Below are positions 49,905 to 57,364 of a stretch of DNA of 64,000 bases, one piece after another. Numbering within the stretch: position 1 is the stretch's first letter; the number at the start of each line of letters is the position of its first letter. This stretch comes from AP-15 sp963747735 (lineage in GTDB: Bacteria > Pseudomonadota > Alphaproteobacteria > ATCC43930 > CGMCC-115725), in assembly GCA_963747735.1 (NCBI GenBank), contig CAVVGE010000007.1, positions 310,001 through 374,000 on the forward strand, given 5' to 3'. The position numbers and the translations under genes are program-made. The notes under the pieces are model-generated. The model was not told the origin of the DNA and did no database searches. It saw only the letters and a list, made by a program, of their open reading frames with translations.

Positions 49905-50794
49905 TGGCGGACCCAAATCTGCTGATCGTCAGCGGAGCGGACAGCAATTATTTCCCGTTATTGCGCGATACGGTGCTGTCGATCCTGGCCGTCCGCCCCG
50001 ATGCGGCGATCGGCATTCTCGATGTCGGGCTCGACGCGGCACAGCGGGAATGGCTGGCGCCGCGCGTCGCCCAGCTGGTCCGGCCCGGCTGGGACTTCGA
50101 TTTTCCGGGCCGCGCGCGCACGCCCGAAGTCCGCAAGTCGCAATTCGCCCGGCCGTTTCTGCCGCGGCACTTTCCCGGCTACGAGGTGTATTTGTGGATC
50201 GATGCCGACGCTTGGCTCCAGGATTGGCGGGCGGTCGAGCTTTACGTCGCCGCCGCCGGGCATGACAAGCTCGCGATCACGCCCGAGATCGACCGCGCCT
50301 ACAAGCGCCATTACAAGCGGCCGAAATTATTTGGCCGGACGTTGGCCTGGAAGAATTATCGCCGGGCTTTCGGCTGGCGCGTCGCCGATCGCCTCGGCCG
50401 CAACCCGATGGTCAATTGCGGCGTCTTTGCGCTGCACCGCGAGGCACCGCATTGGGCGGCCTGGGCGCGCGTCATCGAGCAGGTCGCGCAACGCACGCGG
50501 TTTTTCTTTGTCGAGCAGACGGCGCTCAACTACGTGATCTTTGCCGAGCGGCTGCCGGTCGATTTTCTGCCGGCCTATTGCAATTGGATGCCGGGCGACG
50601 CCGCCCCGGCTTTCGATGCCGGGCGCAGCCTCTTTGTTGAGCCTTACACGCCCCACGAGCCGATCGGCGTCATGCACCTCGCCGGCCGCGAGCAGAAAAC
50701 GCATGTCTTCCGGCTCGCCCGGCTCGACGGCGGCGAAGTCGAAACCTCGCTGCGCTACAGCGCAAGCCGCCTCTTATGCCAGTCTCCTAGTTAA
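49904..50794 (+). CDS. Glycosyltransferase-like protein
   Basis: A 296-residue soluble protein. L-I-V-S-G-A-D-S-N-Y-F begins a nucleotide-sugar-type Rossmann half. A D-x-D motif lies in L-W-I-D-A-D-A-W (about 98-105), where GT-A glycosyltransferases bind Mn2+ and the sugar nucleotide. The conserved F-F-V-E-Q-T-A-L-N-Y and C-N-W-M-P-G-D segments and a late G-V-M-H-L-A-G-R resemble GT8-like enzymes of surface polysaccharide synthesis. It follows the FkbM gene with a one-base overlap, so the two probably decorated the same glycan. Donor and acceptor are unknown. Confidence 0.75.
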   Translation: MADPNLLIVSGADSNYFPLLRDTVLSILAVRPDAAIGILDVGLDAAQREWLAPRVAQLVRPGWDFDFPGRARTPEVRKSQFARPFLPRHFPGYEVYLWIDADAWLQDWRAVELYVAAAGHDKLAITPEIDRAYKRHYKRPKLFGRTLAWKNYRRAFGWRVADRLGRNPMVNCGVFALHREAPHWAAWARVIEQVAQRTRFFFVEQTALNYVIFAERLPVDFLPAYCNWMPGDAAPAFDAGRSLFVEPYTPHEPIGVMHLAGREQKTHVFRLARLDGGEVETSLRYSASRLLCQSPS

Positions 50795-50900
50795 AATAAA
50801 CGAGCCTTCCAGTGGTGCAAGGTAGACAGATGGCTCCCACTATTTTCTGATCGTCGTGCCCGCTTTCGAGCGTGTGAAGAAATTGTTCTTTCCAAGAAAC

Positions 50901-50973
50901 GTCATTCCGGGGCGGCCCGAGAGCCTGCCCGCCAGGGGCAGGCTCTGGCTTGAAGGGCCGGGCCGGAACCCAT
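50901..50973. repeat. REP element, family B
   Basis: This runs from GTCATTCCGGGGCGG to GGCCGGAACCCA and contains a strong internal hairpin with arms GAGCCTGCCC and GGGCAGGCTC. The outer CATTCCGG/CCGGAA arms recur at 51960-52000, 52355-52396, 52439-52479, 56179-56219 and 56260-56300. It lies in the 467-bp non-coding stretch 50795-51261, where I see no gene. Confidence 0.75.
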
Positions 50974-51261
50974 ATGTGGACGGCCCCCGTCTCGCAAGGG
51001 CGGTGGAGCTGCGACGGGTCTGGTCGGTTGCGGTCATATGTCCGGCCCCCCGCTTTCGCGAGGGCAGGCTTTTGTGGTGCGGTCGGCGTGACCGCTGGCC
51101 CAGATGGGTTTCGCGGATCGGGTCCCGAACAAGAACACGATGTCGGAGCATCGCTGGGTTCCGCGGGGGTGTCCCGATCCTCGATCGACCGATCGCCATC
51201 TCGCTGCGTTCCTTGCAAGCGCCAGAGCTGCCCCCGGAAACGGGGTCAGGCGGTGAGCGCC

Positions 51262-51951
51262 TCATGCCTGCTGCGGTTTCCGGTAGACCTCGCCGCTCAC
51301 CATCATGGCCCAGATGATGCGGGCATGGCCCAGATGATGCGGGCACGGCCCAGATGATGCGGGCATGGCCCAGATGATGCGGGCATGGCCCAGATGATGC
51401 GGGCATGGCCCAGATGATGCGGGCATGGCCCAGATGATGCGGGCCATCTTGTTGGCCAGCGCGACCGCCGCCAGCTTTTTCGGCTGGCGCGCCAGCAATC
51501 CCAGCAGCCAGGGTGCGGTGCGCCCCGGCTTGGCTTGCTTGATGACCGCGGTGGCTCCCAGCACGAGCAGCCGGCGCAGGGTCTCGTCTCCCTGTCGGCT
51601 GATCCGGCCGGGCCGATGTTTGCCGCCGGTAGAGTTCTCGCCCGGGGTTATGCCGATCCAGGCGGCGAAGTGCCGGCCCGAGCGGAAGGCCTTGGGGTCG
51701 GGCACCTTGAGGGTGACGCTGACCCCGCCGATCGGCCCGACGCCGGGGATCGTCGTCAGGCACTGGCTTGCCTGGTCCTGCCGGTGCCAGGCCATCAGCC
51801 GCGCCTCGATTGCTTTCAGCTTTGCGTCCAAGGCGGCGAGCTGGCCTGCCAGCAGATCGAGCATCTCGCGCGCCAGGGCCGGCACACCCGCCTCGGCGGC
51901 GACGCGCTCAAGCAGCACCGCCACCCGTTCCGGTCCCCCGCTTTCGCGAGG
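51262..51951 (-). pseudogene. Truncated IS110-family transposase
   Basis: Only the C-terminal half of an IS110 transposase remains: a helical linker, then the Transposase_20 domain with L-T-T-I-P-G-V-G-P-I, F-A-A-W-I-G-I-T-P-G-E-N-S-T-G-G-K and the terminal M-A-R-I-I-W-A-M. The last residues are V-S-G-E-V-Y-R. The N-terminal DEDD catalytic domain is missing; upstream of about 51930 the frame runs into REP and IS701-end sequence. A 20-bp unit within the A-R-I-I-W-A-M coding stretch is repeated seven times. It cannot encode an active transposase. Confidence 0.85.
51305..51444. repeat. 20-bp x 7 tandem repeat inside the IS110 remnant
   Basis: The unit ATGGCCCAGATGATGCGGGC is repeated head to tail seven times without spacers. 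Only the third copy differs (ATG to ACG at 51345-51347). One copy belongs to the normal IS110 sequence; the six extra copies add 120 bp, exactly 40 codons, so the reading frame downstream is kept. In protein the repeat cycles over 20 residues through three frames. Confidence 0.95.
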
Positions 51952-52024
51952 GTGTGCATGGGTTCCGGGCCCGCCCCTCACGGGCCGTCCCGGAATGACA
52001 CGCGGGTTTTTCAGCAGCCTGCTA
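51952..52024. repeat. 73-bp direct repeat, copy 1 (REP B plus IS701-type end)
   Basis: Base-for-base identical to 52431-52503. It begins GTGTGCATGGGTTCCGGG, includes a family B REP hairpin, and ends in the 18-bp terminal repeat TTTTTCAGCAGCCTGCTA (52007-52024). It marks where the IS110 transposase loses homology. Confidence 0.9.
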
Positions 52025-52342
52025 GCGCGGCTTCCACCATCACGCCACACTCTGCATCGCCGCTTACGGCTTCTTGATCGCCAAACGGGGCCCCATCCCC
52101 CCTCAGGACCAGGTTTCGCCGCGCCGCTCTCGGGATCTGCCGTTCCCGACGGTTACCGACCCAGAGGTGCCGCCGATCCGCCCCGAACGCCACATCCCAA
52201 ACTCGATCGCGACCATGCGACGACGCCTCATTGTCGCGCTCGCCAGGACCCTCCCGAGATGTCCCTGTTGCAATACGCCAATCCGCAAGACGGCAAGAAT
52301 TCCCGATTACTGACGCAGTAAGATTAGCAGGCTGCTGAAAAA
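52007..52342 (+). mobile_element. Internally deleted IS701-type insertion sequence
   Basis: A 336-bp element bounded by perfect 18-bp inverted repeats, TTTTTCAGCAGCCTGCTA at 52007-52024 and its reverse complement at 52325-52342. Inside, from about 52026 to 52313 on the plus strand, a frame encodes the C-terminal part of an IS701-family transposase: G-F-H-H-H-A-T-L-C-I-A-A-Y-G-F-L, then a Pro/Arg-rich stretch and C-P-C-C-N-T. The catalytic core and N-terminus are gone. The left terminal repeat abuts the C-terminal coding part almost directly, as expected after an internal deletion. It could be mobilised only in trans. Confidence 0.75.
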
Positions 52343-52503
52343 TGCATGCCCCTCGTCATTCCGGGGCGCGGGCATCGCCCGCGAGCCCGGAACCCAAGAA
52401 CACGAGGGACAGAAATCAATGGCTTGGCCTGTGTGCATGGGTTCCGGGCCCGCCCCTCACGGGCCGTCCCGGAATGACACGCGGGTTTTTCAGCAGCCTG
52501 CTA
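52325..52503. repeat. Second inverted-repeat-bounded segment (MITE-like) with two REP B units
   Basis: A 179-bp segment with the same 18-bp terminal repeats at 52325-52342 and 52486-52503. It carries family B REP units at 52355-52396 and 52439-52479. The last 73 bp (52431-52503) duplicate 51952-52024 exactly. It could be a non-autonomous element or the footprint of recombination between insertion-sequence ends. Confidence 0.7.
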
Positions 52504-52527
52504 GAGCCGGTTATCGACAATGCCCGG

Positions 52528-53025
52528 CTAGCCGGGGAATACACCAAAGAGATGGCGAAATTCGGTCAGAAGATCGAGATAGACTTGCCGTTTGAACGAT
52601 ACGACGAGCTCGGGCAGGATCTGGACCGGGACCCATTTCCAGGCGTTGAATTCGGCGTTGTGCGCGTCGAGGTCGATATCGGCGTCGCTTCCGGTAAAGC
52701 GCATCAGAAACCATTTCTGCCGCTGGCCGCGCCAGCCCCGACGCGACTGGCGCCGAGCGACCTCCGGCGGGAGATCGTAGCAGAGCCAGCGCGCGCTCTC
52801 GGCAATAATCTCGGCGCGGGCAATGCCGGTCTCCTCGGCGAGCTCGCGAAACGCCGCCATGCGCGGGTCCTCGCCCCCGTCGATCCCGCCTTGCGGCATC
52901 TGCCAGGCCTCATGCGGCAGGTCGTTGCGGCGGGCGACAAAAGCCTCGCCGCGCGCGTTGAGCAGCATGATGCCGACACAGGCGCGGTACTCCGCAACGC
53001 CCCGCCGGGCCGCGTCTTGCGTCAT
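52528..53025 (-). CDS. rppH: RNA pyrophosphohydrolase (Nudix)
   Basis: A 165-residue Nudix hydrolase that removes pyrophosphate from 5'-triphosphorylated RNA and so starts 5'-dependent mRNA decay. The Nudix box is intact: G-G-I-D-G-G-E-D-P-R-M-A-A-F-R-E-L-A-E-E-T-G. The N-terminal Y-R-A-C-V-G-I-M-L-L-N, W-Q-M-P-Q-G-G and the C-terminal W-V-P-V-Q-I-L-P-E-L-V-V-S-F-K-R motifs identify RppH/IalA rather than a general Nudix. Length matches the alphaproteobacterial enzyme. The product begins at an ATG, M-T-Q-D-A-A-R. Confidence 0.93.
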   Translation of the reverse strand: MTQDAARRGVAEYRACVGIMLLNARGEAFVARRNDLPHEAWQMPQGGIDGGEDPRMAAFRELAEETGIARAEIIAESARWLCYDLPPEVARRQSRRGWRGQRQKWFLMRFTGSDADIDLDAHNAEFNAWKWVPVQILPELVVSFKRQVYLDLLTEFRHLFGVFPG

Positions 53026-53089
53026 CCAATCGCCCGATCATTGGCCGGCGCGGCGAGCGACATTGCCGCGCCGGAATCGATGGTTGCGC

Positions 53090-53545
53090 TCAGCCGCCGG
53101 CGGCTGCGATCGCCTCGTCGAAAGCCCGCAGCACGGCGGCGTGCGACGATCGGTCGTTCATCGCCTCGACATTGGTAAAGCCGCGCGCCCGCGCGATGCG
53201 GATCAATAGAGCGTGGGCCGACCAGGCGAGGCCCGGATCTTCGAGCCGGCTCGCTGCCGCGCGCAAGGCGCCGACCGCGCAACGCCGGCCGCGGAACGAC
53301 CGGTAGATGCGCTGGGTCCAATCGTCGGGATCGGCGATCATCGCCCTGGCATCGCGGAGCAGCTGAGCCACGGCAGCGCCGCGCTCGTCGGCCGGCAGAT
53401 ACCAGGATTCGGGCGCGAGCTTGCCCCGCGCCTGCGGCCGCAGCCGCGCTCGGAACCACAAACGGCAGCCATGCCGACTCCACAGCGGGAAGATCCCGGT
53501 GTCGACCACTGCCGGCGCTTGGAAACCGATACCATCGAACGGCAT
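53090..53545 (-). CDS. Conserved hypothetical protein, DUF6197-like
   Basis: A 151-residue soluble protein. The region from about residue 65 on follows the DUF6197 pattern: a helix preceding D-P-D-D-W-T-Q-R, a C-A-V-G-A-L-R-A-A segment, then a helix leading to E-A-M-N-D-R-S-S-H-A-A-V-L-R-A-F-D-E-A. The N-terminal part has several Trp/Phe (L-W-F-R-A-R-L). The function is unknown. GGAGAG precedes the ATG. It lies between rppH and the YkoP-like gene, all on the minus strand. Confidence 0.65.
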   Translation of the reverse strand: MPFDGIGFQAPAVVDTGIFPLWSRHGCRLWFRARLRPQARGKLAPESWYLPADERGAAVAQLLRDARAMIADPDDWTQRIYRSFRGRRCAVGALRAAASRLEDPGLAWSAHALLIRIARARGFTNVEAMNDRSSHAAVLRAFDEAIAAAGG

Positions 53546-53554
53546 TGCTCTCTC

Positions 53555-54391
53555 CTATCTCTCCACTGCCAGAACGTCATCTGCGAGATCGAACCCGACC
53601 GGCGCGGACGGGCCACGCGACTTGGCTGAAGCTTCGCGGATCTTTTCCGGCCTGCGCGCGATGCGCGGCGATCGTCCCCGATCGTTGCATTGCGCCGGCG
53701 CGGGAGCAAACCGGGCGATCAAGGCAGCGCGCGACACCCACAGCTCGCAGCGGGACCGGAGCACGCCTTTGCCGCGCAGCCCGGATGGGTTGAATGTCCG
53801 CGCCAACGCCCAGGACAAGAGGTTGTCGCCGAGATCGTGGATCGCCCGCGAACCCGACCCGCCGCCGTCGGGCTCAACCGCATCGAGCCCATAGGAGCGC
53901 ACGATGCGCAGCAGCTGCGGGATCCGCTCTTTGGGGACGAGCGTGGCGCAGGCGCGAACCGCGACCACGCGGGCGAGCCACGGCTCGTGCCGCAAATAGC
54001 CGGCAAGCTCGCGCATCGAGGCCCCGATATGGCGGTGCAAGGCGCTGCTGCGGCCGAGGCCGCTCGCCTCTCTCGGCATCTGTGCCGACAAGTGCTCGTT
54101 CCACAGATGCAGCTCGACAATCTCGTCGCCCGCGTGCACCCGGCTGCCGTCCGCGAGGCGAAGGTCGCGCTCGGCGCAGCCGGCGGAAATCCGCAGCATG
54201 CATTCGGGGCGGTCGCTGAATTCGTGAATACCGTAAAAGCGCCGCAACCCGGCATCGACCCGGCGGACCAGCCGATCAAACAACGCTTGCGCCGCATGGC
54301 CGGTCGGCGCGGGAACTCCAGGCGCGTCAAACGTGACCGGCATCGGCATGCCGATCGCACGCAACCAATCGGTTACGCTGGTCTCGGCCAC
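53555..54391 (-). CDS. YkoP-like domain protein of unknown function
   Basis: A protein of about 278 residues. Its core (about 55-190) follows the YkoP-like pattern G-L-R-R-F-Y-G-I-H-E-F-S, L-A-D-G-S-R-V-H-A-G-D-E-I-V-E-L-H-L-W-N-E-H-L and F-N-P-S-G-L-R. The Arg/Pro/Ser-rich C-terminus is probably disordered. The role is unknown. The GTG at 54391, directly after GAGGAGGGG, is preferred to the TTG six codons upstream. Its stop is 10 bp before the DUF6197-like start, so the two may be co-transcribed. Confidence 0.68.
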   Translation of the reverse strand: MAETSVTDWLRAIGMPMPVTFDAPGVPAPTGHAAQALFDRLVRRVDAGLRRFYGIHEFSDRPECMLRISAGCAERDLRLADGSRVHAGDEIVELHLWNEHLSAQMPREASGLGRSSALHRHIGASMRELAGYLRHEPWLARVVAVRACATLVPKERIPQLLRIVRSYGLDAVEPDGGGSGSRAIHDLGDNLLSWALARTFNPSGLRGKGVLRSRCELWVSRAALIARFAPAPAQCNDRGRSPRIARRPEKIREASAKSRGPSAPVGFDLADDVLAVER

Positions 54392-54857
54392 GACCCCTCC
54401 TCGGCGCAACCGTCGCCCGGAAACCCACTCGACCCCGATCGCGCCGTGGCTCCCCGTCGCGGCGGGCCCGATTGGGACGTGCCTTCCGCGTGCTGTGCCA
54501 GGTAGGAGCGGCCAAACAAATCGGCGATCGTCAGAGGGCTCCCTAACCGCATCAAAGTGTTGCCACCGGATGGCCGGGTGTCAACCTCGTTGCAGATCGA
54601 ATTCGCGACCGCGCGCCCGCCATGCCGTCGGCGCAGGCGGCAGGCGGCCGATCGTGCGCGGCTGAGGGTCCGTCGGCGCGGCAAGCTGGCAGCATAGAGA
54701 CATCGAGCTATCCGCGTGATTAACGCCGATCGCCCGACAAGGTTGCCGCGCTCCCTTCCGCCGATGCGGTTGTCGAGACGTCAGAAATTACGGCTTGTTT
54801 GGTCGCTGGCGGCCCAATTTCCAGGATTCCGCAAGTATCGGACCGCAGCAGCCGGGG
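54392..54857. other. Intergenic region between YkoP-like gene and enolase
   Basis: In 466 bp upstream of the YkoP-like gene and downstream of enolase I see no conserved gene, tRNA or strong hairpin. A 103-codon minus-strand frame (54373-54684) crosses it, but its product is Arg/Gly/Ser-rich and resembles no family. Confidence 0.4.
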
Positions 54858-56138
54858 TCATCCTCCGGCAAAGGGATTGGCAAAAATCGCCGCATCGCCG
54901 AGCTCCGCCTCGATTTCGAGAAGACGGTTGTACTTGGCGATCCGTTCGCTGCGGCAGAGCGAGCCGCATTTGATTTGGCCGCCGCCCATCGCCACCGCAA
55001 AATCGGCGATAAACGGATCCTCGGTTTCGCCCGAGCGGTGCGAGACGACAAAACGCCAGCCGGCCTCGCGGCACAGCTCGATGGCGGCGATGGTTTCGCT
55101 GACCGTGCCGATCTGGTTGAGCTTGATCAGCACCGCATTGGTCGCCTTTTCGGCAATGCCACGGCGGATGAAAATGGGGTTTGTCACATAGAGGTCGTCG
55201 CCGACGAGCTGGGTGCGGTCGCCCAAACGGGCGGTCAGCGCGCTAAACCCGGCCCAATCGGTTTCCGCCAGCCCGTCCTCGACCGACACGATCGGAAACT
55301 TGCCGAGCCAGTCGCCGTAAAGCTCGGCCATCTCGGCGCTGGTTTTGCGCCCCTGCCCCGATTTTTCGAGGTCGTAAAGACCGTTCGCATAAAATTCGCT
55401 CGCCGCCGGATCGAGCGCGATCGCGATGTCCTTGCCGGGGACGAACCCGGCCGCGGCGATCCCTTCGACGAGCAGCGCGCAGGCTTCCTCGTTGTTGGCG
55501 AGGTCGGGCGCGAAACCGCCTTCGTCGCCGACCGCCGTCGAGTGGCCGCGGTCGTGCAGCAGCGCTTTCAGCGCCTGGAATGTTTCGACGCCATAGCGCA
55601 GCGCCTCCGAAAAGCTCGAAGCACCGACCGGCACGACCATAAATTCCTGAAAATCGACATTGTTGTCGGCGTGCCGGCCGCCATTGACGATGTTCATCAT
55701 CGGCATCGGCAGGCGGCGGGCGCCGGGGCCGCCGAGATAGGCATAGAGCGGCTGGCCGAGATCGGCGGCGGCGGCGCGCGCCACCGCCATCGAAGCGCCG
55801 AGGATCGCGTTGGCGCCGAGCTTTGCTTTGTTTGCGGTGCCGTCGAGCGCCGTTAGCTGCTGGTCGATCGCGCCCTGATGCGTCGGGTCGAGCCCGATCA
55901 GCGCCGGGGCGATCACCTCGTTGACGGCGGCCACGGCCTGCTGCACGCCCTTGCCGCCATAGCGCGCCTTGTCGCCGTCGCGCCGCTCGACCGCCTCGTG
56001 CTGCCCGGTCGAAGCCCCCGAGGGCACCGAGGCGCTCGCCGCGACCCCCGAGGCGAGCGCGACCCGCACCCGCACCGTCGGGTTGCCGCGCGAGTCGAGG
56101 ATCTCGAGCGCGCGCACCGAAGCGATTTTCCGGTCCAT
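54858..56138 (-). CDS. eno: Enolase
   Basis: A 426-residue glycolytic enzyme interconverting 2-phosphoglycerate and phosphoenolpyruvate; also an RNA-degradosome component in some bacteria. The N-terminal I-L-D-S-R-G-N-P-T-V and the mobile loop S-G-A-S-T-G-Q-H-E-A are present. So are V-G-D-E-G-G-F-A-P (catalytic Glu), the Mg ligands in A-L-D-P-A-A-S-E, V-E-D-G and V-G-D-D-L, L-I-K-L-N-Q-I-G-T and S-H-R-S-G-E-T-E-D. The G-Q-I-K-C-G-S-L-C-R-S-E-R segment has Cys where most enolases have Thr (K-T-G-S); the lysine is kept. Length is normal. Confidence 0.96.
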   Translation of the reverse strand: MDRKIASVRALEILDSRGNPTVRVRVALASGVAASASVPSGASTGQHEAVERRDGDKARYGGKGVQQAVAAVNEVIAPALIGLDPTHQGAIDQQLTALDGTANKAKLGANAILGASMAVARAAAADLGQPLYAYLGGPGARRLPMPMMNIVNGGRHADNNVDFQEFMVVPVGASSFSEALRYGVETFQALKALLHDRGHSTAVGDEGGFAPDLANNEEACALLVEGIAAAGFVPGKDIAIALDPAASEFYANGLYDLEKSGQGRKTSAEMAELYGDWLGKFPIVSVEDGLAETDWAGFSALTARLGDRTQLVGDDLYVTNPIFIRRGIAEKATNAVLIKLNQIGTVSETIAAIELCREAGWRFVVSHRSGETEDPFIADFAVAMGGGQIKCGSLCRSERIAKYNRLLEIEAELGDAAIFANPFAGG

Positions 56139-56178
56139 GGGCTACCGTCCCGACCTCGTGCCTGGTGAAGAAAGCGTC

Positions 56179-56300
56179 GTCATTCCGGGATGCCCGTAGG
56201 GGCAGGCCCAGAACCTATGAACACCACCCTCCGCCAGCATACCGCAACCCGGTGTGCCTGGGTTCCGGGCTCGCGGGCGGTGCCCGCGCCCCGGAATGAC
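56179..56300. repeat. Two REP elements, family B
   Basis: The first (56179-56219) runs from CATTCCGGGATGCCCG to CAGAACCTATG. The second (56260-56300) runs from GGGTTCCGGGC to CCCCGGAATGAC in inverted orientation. Together they fill the gap between the enolase start and the end of the SMP-30 gene and may separate the two transcripts. Confidence 0.7.
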
Positions 56301-56333
56301 AAAGCTTCGCATTTCTTCACTCGCGCCGCGACG

Positions 56334-57284
56334 CTACCCGCCCAAAACGCCCTGGGTTTCGACGTAGAGCGAATAGACCGACTGGCTCGCCGCCATAAAC
56401 AGCCGGTTGCGCTTTTTACCGCCAAAACAGACATTGGCGCAGCGCTCGGGCAGCATGATGCGGCCGATCATCTTGCCGTCCGGGGCGAAGACGGCGACCC
56501 CGTCCTCGGCCTCGCCGCCGGACCAGCCGCACCACAGATTGCCGTGGACATCGATGCGAAAGCCGTCGCTGCCGCCCGGCTCGGCGCTGTTGAACTGGCG
56601 CCGGTTGGCGGTCCCGGTGCCGTTTTCGACGACATCGTAGACCTGGATCGAGCGCTGGCCGGGGCCCGGCGTGTCGATGACATAGAGCAATTTCTCGTCG
56701 GGCGAGAAGGCGAGGCCGTTCGGGCGCTTCATATCGCCGACCGCGATCGTCAGCTCCTTGGTCGCGGGGTCGAGGCGGTAGACGCGAAACGGCAATTCCT
56801 GCGGTGCGACGTGGCCCAGATAGTTGCCGCGGGTGCCCGCACCATTGTCGCTGAACCAGATCGAATTGTCGGATTTGACGACGACGTCGTTGGGTCCGGT
56901 CAGCTTTTTGCCGTCGAAGCTGTCGGCCAGCACGGTGATCGTGCCGTCATATTCGGTGCGGGTCAGGCGTTGCGCGTCCATCTCGCAGGTGACGAGCCGG
57001 CCCTGCCGATCGCGGGTGTTGCCGTTGGCATAGCTCGATGGCTTGCGGAAGACGCTGACCGCCCCCGTCTCCTCCTCCCATTTCATAATCCGGTCGTTTG
57101 GGATGTCGCTGAACAACAGATAGCGGCCGTCGCCGAACCACACCGGGCCTTCGGTAAAGCGCATGCCGCCGGCGATCCGCTCGACCGCGGCGTTGCCGAG
57201 CACCAGACGCTGGAAACGCGGGTCGAGCACCTTGATGCTCTGGTCGGGATAGCGGACCGGCTCGGCAGCTTCGACAACAGACAT
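56334..57284 (-). CDS. SMP-30/gluconolactonase-family protein
   Basis: A six-bladed beta-propeller lactonase of about 316 residues. Metal-site and family motifs are F-T-E-G-P-V-W (Glu ligand, near residue 38), L-T-G-P-N-D-V-V-V (Asn), R-P-N-G-L-A-F-S-P-D and G-G-S-D-G-F-R-I-D-V-H-G-N-L-W. Such enzymes hydrolyse sugar lactones to aldonic acids. The ATG at 57284 has GAGG 6 bp upstream and matches the usual M-S-V-V-E start; a GTG at 57353 would add a 23-residue Ala-rich leader and export the protein. A D-2-hydroxyacid dehydrogenase gene lies directly upstream on the same strand, so both may act on sugar acids. Confidence 0.87.
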   Translation of the reverse strand: MSVVEAAEPVRYPDQSIKVLDPRFQRLVLGNAAVERIAGGMRFTEGPVWFGDGRYLLFSDIPNDRIMKWEEETGAVSVFRKPSSYANGNTRDRQGRLVTCEMDAQRLTRTEYDGTITVLADSFDGKKLTGPNDVVVKSDNSIWFSDNGAGTRGNYLGHVAPQELPFRVYRLDPATKELTIAVGDMKRPNGLAFSPDEKLLYVIDTPGPGQRSIQVYDVVENGTGTANRRQFNSAEPGGSDGFRIDVHGNLWCGWSGGEAEDGVAVFAPDGKMIGRIMLPERCANVCFGGKKRNRLFMAASQSVYSLYVETQGVLGG

Positions 57285-57364
57285 GGCTGACCTCATGCAT
57301 AGCTCAGCCGCCGCAGCGGCCCCGGCGATTATCAGCGAGCGTCGGTGCAGCACGGGGGGCGCCG

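Noticed and set aside
51305..51444. Possible CRISPR array
   Set aside because: The repeats are directly contiguous with no spacers and lie inside a transposase coding sequence.
54373..54684. A 103-codon minus-strand frame upstream of the YkoP-like gene
   Set aside because: Arg/Gly/Ser-rich low-complexity product, no homology features; partly overlaps the start of a better supported gene.
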